DNA of 16,635 nt. Origin: an uncultured Bacilli bacterium. Lineage in GTDB: Bacteria > Bacillota_I > Bacilli_A > RF39 > UBA660. Position 1 is the stretch's first letter. Every line of letters starts with the position of its first letter. The notes beneath the pieces were generated by a model that had not been told where the DNA came from, searched no databases, and worked only from the letters and a program-made list of their open reading frames with translations. Location of the stretch: NCBI GenBank assembly GCA_947593275.1, contig CANQDN010000011.1, positions 1 through 16,635 on the forward strand. The letters are read 5' to 3'. Made by a program: the position numbers and the translations under genes. This document shows positions 1-5,229 of this stretch, piece by piece.

Positions 1-320
1 GAAAACATAAACCAACTTATACTCCTCATGTAGACTGTGGTGATTATGTTATTATAATTAATGCTGCTAAAGTAAACTTAACTGGTAAAAAATTAGACGA
101 TAAGATGTATTACAATCACTCAGGATATCCAGGAGGCTTAAGAGAAAGAAATGCTCGCACAATGCTTGAAAAATATCCTGAAGAAATGGTCGAAAGAGCT
201 ATAAAAGGTATGCTTCCACATGGACCATTAGGAAGACAAATGGGTAAAAAATTATTTGTTTATAAAGATGAAAATCATAAACATGAAGCCCAAAAGCCTA
301 TAGCTTTAAACGTTGATTAG
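1..320 (+). CDS. rplM: 50S ribosomal protein L13, 3' part (5' end outside window)
   Basis: Ribosomal protein L13 binds 23S rRNA early in large-subunit assembly. The reading frame is open from base 3, so the gene begins upstream of the window and about 105 C-terminal residues are visible. The family signatures are present: HKPTYTPHVDCGDYVIIINA at the left edge, then KMYYNHSGYPGG, and MLPHGPLGRQMGKKLFVY near the C-terminus. The gene ends in TAG, the only TAG stop among the confident genes here. The rpsI SD site (AGGAGGT) begins at the stop codon and rpsI starts 10 bases later, so the two are co-transcribed in the usual rplM-rpsI operon. The promoter and any L13 leader are outside the window. 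Identification is certain; only the N-terminus is missing. Confidence 0.97.
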   Translation, partial: KHKPTYTPHVDCGDYVIIINAAKVNLTGKKLDDKMYYNHSGYPGGLRERNARTMLEKYPEEMVERAIKGMLPHGPLGRQMGKKLFVYKDENHKHEAQKPIALNVD

Positions 321-330
321 GAGGTAACTA

Positions 331-747
331 ATGGCAAAACAAGTATGGACCGCAACAGGTCGTCGTAAAAGAAGTTCTGCATCTGTAAGAATTACTGGTG
401 GTACTGGTAATATTACAGTTAATGGAGTAGACGTAAACGAATATTTTCCAAATCAAATTTTAGTAATGGATTTAAAACAACCTTTAGCTGCAACTGATAA
501 TGCTAATCGTTTTGATATTGAAGTTACAGTAAGTGGTGGTGGTTATTCTGGTCAAGCCGGAGCTATCCGTTTAGGTATCGCAAGAGCCCTACTTAAATTT
601 GACGCAAATACTGATCAATCAAGAGAAGATTCTTATCGTAAAATCCTAAAAAAAGAAGGTTTCTTAACTCGTGATGCAAGAGTTAAAGAACGTAAAAAAT
701 ATGGACTTAAAAAAGCCCGTCGTGCACCACAATTTAGTAAACGTTAA
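331..747 (+). CDS. rpsI: 30S ribosomal protein S9
   Basis: S9 sits in the head of the small subunit and its C-terminal tail reaches the P-site tRNA. The 138-residue product is slightly longer than the roughly 130 residues usual in Bacilli. It starts MAKQVWTATGRRKRSSASVR, has the conserved SGGGYSGQAGAIRLGIARAL segment, and ends in the basic tail RRAPQFSKR whose last residues contact P-site tRNA. The start is set by AGGAGGT eight bases upstream, directly behind rplM. An intrinsic terminator at 764-796 closes the operon. Nothing is odd in composition or length. Identification rests on strong family resemblance and on the rplM neighbour. Confidence 0.97.
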   Translation: MAKQVWTATGRRKRSSASVRITGGTGNITVNGVDVNEYFPNQILVMDLKQPLAATDNANRFDIEVTVSGGGYSGQAGAIRLGIARALLKFDANTDQSREDSYRKILKKEGFLTRDARVKERKKYGLKKARRAPQFSKR

Positions 748-763
748 AAAATGTTTCTTTATA

Positions 764-796
764 CTCATAAGTTTAAAGCTTATGGGTTTTTTATTT
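764..796 (+). terminator. Intrinsic terminator of rplM-rpsI
   Basis: CTCATAAG (764-771) pairs with CTTATGGG (779-786) around a 7-base loop, with one G-U pair, followed by a T run from 787. It lies 17 bases after the rpsI stop. Confidence 0.85.
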
Positions 797-814
797 AAAA
801 GAAAGAAAAAATAT

Positions 815-843
815 TTGCTTTTTAACAAAAAACATGTTATAAA
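815..843 (+). promoter_or_regulatory. Promoter of the orphan structured RNA
   Basis: The -35 is TTGCTT (815-820), the spacer is 17 bases, and the -10 is TATAAA (838-843) with an extended TG at 835-836. The predicted start is near G850, exactly where the 5' hairpin of the following RNA begins. No coding sequence follows on this strand before the terminator at 988. Confidence 0.65.
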
Positions 844-849
844 TTAATT

Positions 850-1016
850 GAGAGAGCACTCTCAAATAAAAAAAAGAATAATTTAAGGGTGTAAATATTC
901 TTCTTGCACTAACGCCTTATTTAAGGTCAGAGTAAGTTTTAACTGAAAGAATACATGTAGAAACTGGGAGACTACTGAATTATTCTGAAAGCTCATATAT
1001 ATGGGCTTTTCTTTTT
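850..1016 (+). ncRNA. Uncharacterised structured RNA, about 165 nt, with its own promoter and terminator
   Basis: Seen in the sequence: the 317-base gap between rpsI and the XRE gene holds a transcription unit with no plausible protein. A promoter (815-843) leads into a 5' hairpin GAGAG/CTCTC (850-854 with 859-863, loop AGCA). A 9-bp closing helix joins AGAATAATT (875-883) to AATTATTCT (978-986). Inside it lie a hairpin GTGTAA/TTGCAC (889-894 with 904-909) extended by AAGG/CCTT (885-888 with 915-918), and a GTAG/CTAC hairpin (957-960 with 972-975). An intrinsic terminator follows at 988-1015. The next gene is on the opposite strand, so this is not an ordinary riboswitch leader. It matches no RNA class I can name with confidence. 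A divergent 6S RNA or another trans-acting RNA is possible. Confidence 0.6.
988..1015 (+). terminator. Intrinsic terminator of the structured RNA
   Basis: AAAGCTCAT (988-996) pairs with ATGGGCTTT (1001-1009, one G-U) across an ATAT loop, and is followed by TTTTCTTTTT. It starts two bases after the closing helix of the RNA. Confidence 0.8.
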
Positions 1017-1018
1017 GC

Positions 1019-1075
1019 CTATTTTTCTATTTCATCAAATAATTTTCTAATATCAATAATTCTTTTAATTCTCAT
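1019..1075 (-). CDS. Possible 18-codon overlapping ORF, or frameshifted C-terminus of the XRE gene
   Basis: On the minus strand an ATG at 1075-1073 lies inside the end of the XRE gene, one frame off. It opens an ORF encoding MRIKRIIDIRKLFDEIEK and then TAG. The peptide is charged and helical-looking. It runs to within a few bases of the terminator hairpin at 988-1009, as a true gene end would. It could be a translationally coupled micro-ORF overlapping the regulator by 11 bases. Alternatively, it is the original C-terminus of the regulator, separated by a one-base shift around GATGAG (1071-1076). The SD upstream is weak. I cannot choose between these from sequence alone. Confidence 0.35.
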   Translation of the reverse strand: MRIKRIIDIRKLFDEIEK

Positions 1076-1334
1076 CTTTATTATACATATCTACTCTCTT
1101 TGGCAGTTTTTTAGCTTTCTTAGCAGTTTCTTCATCAAATAAAAGTATAGGCTTAATAGCTAAAGCTTTAGCTATTAATTCAATATTTTTACAAGTTAAA
1201 TTAGCACTTCCATTTTCTATTGTACTTATATAAGCCATTTTAAAATTTGTTCTATCAGCAAAATCTTCTTGAGTTAAATTTCTTTCATATCTATACCATT
1301 TAGTATTTAAACCCACAACTTCCATCAAACTCAT
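1065..1334 (-). CDS. XRE-family helix-turn-helix regulator
   Basis: Small DNA-binding protein of 89 residues, essentially one Cro/C1-type HTH domain over residues 8-65 with a short basic tail. Family features are the LTQEDFADRTNF first helices, the YISTIENGSANLTCKNIELIAKAL recognition and dimer helices, and the ILLF closing strand. I chose ATG at 1334 because AAGGATGTGAT, a near-full anti-SD match, lies at correct spacing before it. The GTG nine bases further upstream lies inside that SD. The gene is divergent from the surface protein at 1503, and a perfect 22-bp palindrome lies between them on the surface promoter. By XRE-family precedent it probably represses or switches that gene and perhaps itself; this is inference. 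The C-terminus may be frameshifted (see 1019-1075). Confidence 0.85.
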   Translation of the reverse strand: MSLMEVVGLNTKWYRYERNLTQEDFADRTNFKMAYISTIENGSANLTCKNIELIAKALAIKPILLFDEETAKKAKKLPKRVDMYNKDEN

Positions 1335-1387
1335 ATTAATCACATCCTTAAATTTTATTATTAAGATAAAAATTATTTATTTATATT

Positions 1388-1416
1388 ATTATAAAGTGTA
1401 AAACTAAACATTTTAA
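1388..1416 (-). promoter_or_regulatory. Weak candidate promoter of the XRE gene
   Basis: On the minus strand there is a perfect -10 TATAAT (1393-1388) and, 17 bases upstream, a poor -35 TTAAAA (1416-1411). The predicted start gives a leader of about 45 bases before the SD. It is only suggestive in such AT-rich sequence. Confidence 0.35.
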
Positions 1417-1428
1417 TACCACTAAAAC

Positions 1429-1450
1429 TTGTTAAGATATATCTTAACAA
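1429..1450 (+). promoter_or_regulatory. Perfect 22-bp palindromic operator candidate
   Basis: TTGTTAAGATA is followed directly by its exact reverse complement TATCTTAACAA. The palindrome covers the -35 hexamer (TTAACA, 1444-1449) of the surface-protein promoter and lies between that promoter and the divergent XRE gene. Perfect dyads of this size are typical binding sites for dimeric HTH regulators. Occupation here would block RNA polymerase at the surface promoter. Confidence 0.65.
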
Positions 1451-1472
1451 AATAAAAAATATATGCTATAAT
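1444..1472 (+). promoter_or_regulatory. Promoter of surface protein 1
   Basis: The -35 is TTAACA (1444-1449), the spacer 17, and the -10 TATAAT (1467-1472) with extended TG at 1464-1465. The start is expected near 1479, followed by SD AAGGAG and the ATG at 1503. The -35 lies in the right arm of the palindrome. Confidence 0.75.
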
Positions 1473-1502
1473 CTAAATATAATAATAAAAGGAGTATTTA
1501 TA

Positions 1503-2840
1503 ATGAAAAAAGTAGTTAAAGGTTTAGGAATAGTATTAGCAGGTTTTAGTGTAACTTTAGGAATAATGTATGTAAATAGTAAAGGAAATACATCAAATGA
1601 AATAAATAGTAAACAAATGGCAGTATTTATAGAAGAAGATGGAGAATATAAAGTAAGTAAAACCATACCAACAAAAGGTTATGAATTTAATGAAGAAAGA
1701 AGTTTCTGTAATAATGGAGCAAAGACATCATGGAATAGTGTAACAAACAGTTTAAAATTAAGCAATCTAACAAAAGATAAGACAAGTTGTATGTTATATT
1801 TTGATAAATCTAAAAAATTAAAAGATAATATAATAGCAAAAGCAACAGAAGAAGAATTAGCAAAATGTCCAACAACTTTTGGTAGTGTAGAAGATACCGA
1901 AAGTTTAATATGTAAAGCTGAAGATGATTTTGGCGAAAGCTATTACTTTAGAGGTAAAGTAAATAATAATTGGGTAAAGTTTGGTACAGATGAAAAAAAT
2001 CAACCAATATGGTGGAGAATCATCCGAATCAATGGAGATGGAACAATAAGATTAATATATGCTGGCACAGGAGAAACAGCCACTAATTTAACTACAGATG
2101 GCGGTTATACAGGTAATAAAGAAAATAGCCAAATAAGTACATCAGTATGGGGAGTAAATAGCAATACTTATGACGACAATAAGTATGTAGGATATGAATG
2201 GGTTTCAGGTAATATGCATGGATATGGAACAACACCATCAAAAGCAACACAAAGTATGGCATTACAAAATCTAAATGCATGGTTTAAAAAGAACTTAGAA
2301 GATGAGTTTGATAATGGAAATGGATGGATAGATACAGAATCAATATTTTGTAATGATCGAAGTGGAAATGTTAGTTCTTCATATCAAGAAACATATAATG
2401 ACGCAGGAGGAACAGGAACAACAGAAACCTATTACGGAGCTTCTAAAAGGTTAAAAAACAAACAAAACCCAACCTTTAAATGTAGTACAAATGAAAATAA
2501 TAAAACAGCAGATAGTTTCACATATAAAACATCAAGTGTAGGAACACAGAGTTTAACATATCCAGTAGGTTTAATAACTGCCGATGAAGTAGTTTATGCT
2601 GGAGGATTATATAGTACAAATAATTTAGCTTATTACTTAAATACGGGTGAAAATTATTGGACAATGTCGCCATTTAGCTTTAATGGCATTAGTGCTGTCG
2701 TGTTTCGCATGAATTCGCTTGGCACACTCACTGACAGTGGTGTGTTCAACATATATGGTCTTCGTCCTGTAATAAACCTCAAATCTAGTGTAGAATTTAC
2801 CGGTTCAGGCACCATAGATGATCCCTACACAGTTTCATAA
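1503..2840 (+). CDS. Anchored surface protein 1 with variable lectin-like C-terminus
   Basis: A 445-residue exported protein. A basic start and hydrophobic segment (about residues 6-24) form a signal-anchor without an obvious cleavage site. Residues 40-102 form a small domain with C69 and C96 (GYEFNEERSFC, then SCMLYFDKSK). A WWRIIRINGDGTIRLIYAG core follows (170-188), then LNAWFKKNL (257-265), FCNDRSG (282-288), YPVGLITADEVVYAGG (353-368), and a tail YWTMSP (385-390) ending in GLRPVINLK (419-427). The tail resembles the C-type-lectin/formylglycine-generating-enzyme fold used for ligand binding. Six cysteines (69, 96, 122, 137, 283, 327) suggest disulfides outside the cell. It is a paralogue of the protein at 13447. 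Codons before residue 390 are A-ending, while the tail is rich in T/C-ending codons. The ligand is unknown. An XRE gene and palindrome sit upstream. Confidence 0.8.
   Translation: MKKVVKGLGIVLAGFSVTLGIMYVNSKGNTSNEINSKQMAVFIEEDGEYKVSKTIPTKGYEFNEERSFCNNGAKTSWNSVTNSLKLSNLTKDKTSCMLYFDKSKKLKDNIIAKATEEELAKCPTTFGSVEDTESLICKAEDDFGESYYFRGKVNNNWVKFGTDEKNQPIWWRIIRINGDGTIRLIYAGTGETATNLTTDGGYTGNKENSQISTSVWGVNSNTYDDNKYVGYEWVSGNMHGYGTTPSKATQSMALQNLNAWFKKNLEDEFDNGNGWIDTESIFCNDRSGNVSSSYQETYNDAGGTGTTETYYGASKRLKNKQNPTFKCSTNENNKTADSFTYKTSSVGTQSLTYPVGLITADEVVYAGGLYSTNNLAYYLNTGENYWTMSPFSFNGISAVVFRMNSLGTLTDSGVFNIYGLRPVINLKSSVEFTGSGTIDDPYTVS
2653..2793 (+). other. Candidate variable region of surface protein 1
   Basis: It begins with 16 bases (2653-2668) identical to the paralogue, encoding YWTMS, and runs through the GLRPVINL motif. 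Between these anchors nearly every residue differs from the paralogue, and by hand alignment about 15 of 17 differing codons end in T or C. Composition shifts from A-ending codons upstream to T/C-ending ones here. This fits the variable region of a diversity-generating retroelement target, but no template repeat or reverse transcriptase is in view. Confidence 0.45.
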
Positions 2841-2848
2841 ATTTTATC

Positions 2849-2878
2849 TTGACCTATACCCAATTAATAAGCTATAAT
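2849..2878 (+). promoter_or_regulatory. Promoter of the polyprenol-kinase-like operon
   Basis: The -35 is TTGACC (2849-2854), the spacer 18, and the -10 TATAAT (2873-2878). It starts nine bases after the stop of the surface gene and is followed by SD AAGGAG at 2888-2893. Confidence 0.7.
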
Positions 2879-2899
2879 TAAATCATCAAGGAGTTTATT

Positions 2900-3538
2900 A
2901 TGAAAATAGTTTTAGGTTATATTTTAACATATTTATATTTATTATTAATTCTTCTAGGAACAACTATATTAGGAAAGAAATTCCAATACAAAGAAGAAAC
3001 AACCCGTAAGATAATTCATATTATGGTTGGTTTCTCATGGTTTATTATGGTCTATTTCTTTAATACATCCATTCATTTAATAATCCCTCCTCTAACTTTC
3101 ATTTTTATTAATTACTTATCTTATAAAAAAGGTTTAATTAAATCTATGGAAAGAACTAAAAACAAATCTAAAGGCACCATTTATTATGCATTAAGCTTTA
3201 CAATTTTAGCCACCATTACCTACTTAAAACCAAGCTTTCTCCCCTATTATGGTCTTAGTGTTTTAACTATGGCTCTAGGTGATGGCATCGCTCCTTTTAT
3301 AAGTTTTAACTTCAAATTTAAAATCGGAAACACCAAAAAAACTTTCACAGGCTCAACCGGAATTTTTGCTATTGCTATCATAATCTCTATCTTATTTAAT
3401 AAATATTTTCTTTTAGATTATACTTTTTTAAACTATATTTTAATTGGTTTAAGTGCTAGTATTTTAGAATTAATAGGAGGCAGATACGACAATTTAACTC
3501 TCCCTCTAGGCTTATCTTTAATTGCGTATCTAATCTAA
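2900..3538 (+). CDS. CTP-dependent lipid kinase, dolichol/phytol kinase (VTE5) family
   Basis: A 212-residue polytopic membrane protein with about six or seven hydrophobic segments. The family motifs appear in order: RKIIHIMVG (36-44), LGDGIAPF (126-133), KKTFTGSTG (146-154) and, near the end, E190 with DNLTLPLG (197-204). This set is typical of the SEC59/VTE5 branch of the CDP-diglyceride synthase-like superfamily, which uses CTP to phosphorylate prenol or diacylglycerol alcohols. It acts within the cytoplasmic membrane. SD AAGGAG precedes the ATG. The next gene begins 13 bases after the stop and belongs to the VTE6/DUF92 family, so the pair likely performs two successive phosphorylations of an isoprenoid alcohol. 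The substrate cannot be read from sequence; farnesol, geranylgeraniol, undecaprenol and diacylglycerol are all possible. Confidence 0.8.
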   Translation: MKIVLGYILTYLYLLLILLGTTILGKKFQYKEETTRKIIHIMVGFSWFIMVYFFNTSIHLIIPPLTFIFINYLSYKKGLIKSMERTKNKSKGTIYYALSFTILATITYLKPSFLPYYGLSVLTMALGDGIAPFISFNFKFKIGNTKKTFTGSTGIFAIAIIISILFNKYFLLDYTFLNYILIGLSASILELIGGRYDNLTLPLGLSLIAYLI

Positions 3539-3551
3539 AGGAGGGAAAATT

Positions 3552-4334
3552 ATGAATATTTATCTATCACTTTTATTAAGCTTTCTTTTAGCCCTATTCG
3601 CCTACCTAAAAAAATCTATGACTACTCCGGCTTTAATTCTCGCTTTTATCTTTGCTTTTTTAATCACTTATTATGGTGGTCTATCTTCATTTTTAATGTT
3701 AACAACAGTCTTTTTATCAACAGTTATCGCAGGTAAAATAAAAACCACCCAAAGAAAAGAAATAACTAAAGACATTCATGAAAAAGGTCATAAAAAAGAT
3801 ATTATGTCAATTATCGCTAATGTTGCCCCGGGAACTCTTGCAATTATTCTTTATTATCTAACCAAAAACACCTGTTACCTAATTGTTTATGCTGCCTTAA
3901 TGGCTGAAGCAATCTCTGATAGTTTGGCATCAGATATAGGTGTTTTATCTAAAAAAGAACCCATAAACATTTTAACATTTAAAAAGAGTAAAGCCGGGTT
4001 ATCCGGTAATATAAGTCTTTTAGGTGTTATCGCATCCCTTATAGGTAGCCTCTTAATCGCTTTAATTTACTTAATCTTTTCTCATAATCTAACCAACTTT
4101 CTTATTATTACTACCTGTGGCTTTTTAGGAAACTTCATTGACTCTTATCTAGGCGCTTTATTCCAAGTTAAATATAAATGCTCCAAATGTGGAATCATCA
4201 CCGAAAAAGAAAATCACTGTAATACTCCTACAAAATATTATCATGGCATCAAACATTTAAACAATGATATGATCAATCTTTTAAGTAATACTCTTGCTGG
4301 TTTCCTTTGCTATCTATTATTAATTTTAAGCTAA
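3552..4334 (+). CDS. DUF92 / VTE6-like membrane protein (putative prenyl-phosphate kinase)
   Basis: A 260-residue polytopic membrane protein. Recognisable motifs are AEAISDSLASDIG (118-130) with LSKKEPINI, then KAGLSGNISLLG (147-158), DSYLGALFQ (197-205), and NNDMINLLS (237-245) near the C-terminus. These match the DUF92 (TIGR00297) family. Its plant member VTE6 converts phytyl phosphate to phytyl diphosphate. A cytosolic loop carries C210-x2-C213 with H222-C223, possibly a metal site. SD AGGAGGG precedes the ATG, 13 bases after the VTE5-like gene, so the two form an operon. Together they suggest salvage of an isoprenoid alcohol to its diphosphate. That is inferred from the plant pair; bacterial members are largely untested. 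Confidence 0.78.
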   Translation: MNIYLSLLLSFLLALFAYLKKSMTTPALILAFIFAFLITYYGGLSSFLMLTTVFLSTVIAGKIKTTQRKEITKDIHEKGHKKDIMSIIANVAPGTLAIILYYLTKNTCYLIVYAALMAEAISDSLASDIGVLSKKEPINILTFKKSKAGLSGNISLLGVIASLIGSLLIALIYLIFSHNLTNFLIITTCGFLGNFIDSYLGALFQVKYKCSKCGIITEKENHCNTPTKYYHGIKHLNNDMINLLSNTLAGFLCYLLLILS

Positions 4335-4337
4335 AAC

Positions 4338-4366
4338 TTGTAATAATGAGCTAACTAATGTATAAT
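4338..4366 (+). promoter_or_regulatory. Promoter candidate of the hypothetical gene at 4385
   Basis: The -35 is TTGTAA (4338-4343), the spacer 17, and the -10 TATAAT (4361-4366). The SD AAGGAGGG starts at 4371, so the leader would be very short, with the predicted start falling inside the SD. The true start may be a few bases upstream. Confidence 0.5.
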
Positions 4367-4384
4367 TAAAAAGGAGGGTTTAAA

Positions 4385-5170
4385 ATGACATATATCACAA
4401 AAAATCATATTATACTTGCCATCATGAATTGCAAAAGAAAATATTTTAATGAAGAGTACGTAACCTATGAAGAACTAAATCTAATAAGCATTGAAATCCA
4501 AAAAAGATTTAATAAAGAAAATATTTCTGCCCTAATAGATAGCTCCCCTATTGATGAAAATTATTTTGAATTAAAAGAAGTAATTACACTTCCTAAACCA
4601 TTATCAAAAACCACCAAACAATATCAAAATATAACCAACATGGAAATAATTAAAATCCTATTAGATGAAGCTTTTATTTTAAATATATTATTAAAAATAT
4701 CTAAAGAAAAAATAGCCAATGCTGAAAACAAAAGCAAAACCAATCAAAAGAATTTATTACTAGAATATAAAAATAAACTAAACAATTTAAAATCAAAAAA
4801 ATTAATTGATGAAAAATCAATCCAAAATGATTTGGAATTTTATAATAATTTAAGAGATTATTATAAATTTTTAACAGAAGATTTATATAATGTATTAAAT
4901 ATGGCAGTTAAAAATACTAATGAAACTAATATGAATAATCCTTTTATAGAATTTAAATATGAACCAGAAGATATAAGAAAAAGAACAATGCTTTTAAATT
5001 TTGTTGATAAATATTATCATGGCATCACAAAAGAAATATATGTAACCGCTAAAGGTACTACTATTCTTAAGATTTCTTCCAGTTTAAAATCTTTACTTGA
5101 TGCCTATTATTTAGAACTTGAAAGACTAGAATACATCTACTATAAGGAAGAATTAGGTATAACTAGATAA
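4385..5170 (+). CDS. Hypothetical cytosolic protein
   Basis: A 261-residue protein I do not recognise. It has no signal peptide or membrane segment and is rich in Lys, Asn, Glu and Leu. The middle (about residues 85-170) is strongly helical and likely coiled-coil (LLLEYKNKLNNLKSKKL). The C-terminal part, about 210-230, reads FVDKYYHGITKEIYVTAKG and may be a small folded domain. A near-ideal SD (AAGGAGGG) and a -10 box sit just before the ATG at 4385. It stands alone between the lipid-kinase operon and mnmE, which has its own promoter. Base use matches its neighbours, so recent transfer is not suggested. No function is proposed. Confidence 0.75.
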   Translation: MTYITKNHIILAIMNCKRKYFNEEYVTYEELNLISIEIQKRFNKENISALIDSSPIDENYFELKEVITLPKPLSKTTKQYQNITNMEIIKILLDEAFILNILLKISKEKIANAENKSKTNQKNLLLEYKNKLNNLKSKKLIDEKSIQNDLEFYNNLRDYYKFLTEDLYNVLNMAVKNTNETNMNNPFIEFKYEPEDIRKRTMLLNFVDKYYHGITKEIYVTAKGTTILKISSSLKSLLDAYYLELERLEYIYYKEELGITR

Positions 5171-5173
5171 TAA

Positions 5174-5202
5174 TTGTCAAAATATAAAAAAAATGCTATA
5201 AT
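5174..5202 (+). promoter_or_regulatory. Promoter of mnmE
   Basis: The -35 is TTGTCA (5174-5179), the spacer 17, and the -10 TATAAT (5197-5202) with extended TG at 5194-5195. The expected start is near 5209. Confidence 0.75.
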
Positions 5203-5203
5203 A

Positions 5204-5226
5204 AAGTCGCTTTAAGGAAGTGACTT
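5204..5226 (+). promoter_or_regulatory. Hairpin containing the mnmE ribosome binding site
   Basis: AAGTCGCTT (5204-5212) pairs with AAGTGACTT (5218-5226, one G-U) around loop TAAGG. The SD AAGGAAGTGA (5214-5223) lies in the loop and descending arm, and TTTTT and the ATG follow. The shape is that of an SD-sequestering hairpin or a terminator. Because the promoter-proximal start is expected near 5209, the full stem would form only on transcripts that enter from upstream. Confidence 0.5.
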
Positions 5227-5229
5227 TTT

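Noticed and set aside
850..863. GAGAGAGCACTCTC as a CIRCE (HrcA) operator
   Set aside because: CIRCE needs TTAGCACTC-N9-GAGTGCTAA. Here the arms are 5-7 bp with a 4-base loop at the start of a transcript, better read as an RNA hairpin.
850..1016. Orphan RNA as a T-box, TPP, SAM, purine or SRP RNA
   Set aside because: None of the diagnostic motifs is present (T-box GGGTGGTACC, TPP CTGAGA, SRP GGAAG tetraloop region), and there is no downstream gene on the same strand.
1466..1666. Minus-strand open frame opposite the start of surface gene 1
   Set aside because: It is a shadow of an AT-rich coding region, with no SD or promoter of its own and low-complexity hydrophobic translation.
3822..3840. 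CCCGGG cores at about 3828 and 5552 as possible Noc binding sites
   Set aside because: The flanks match the ATTTCCCGGGAAAT consensus at only a few positions, and both lie inside conserved coding sequence.
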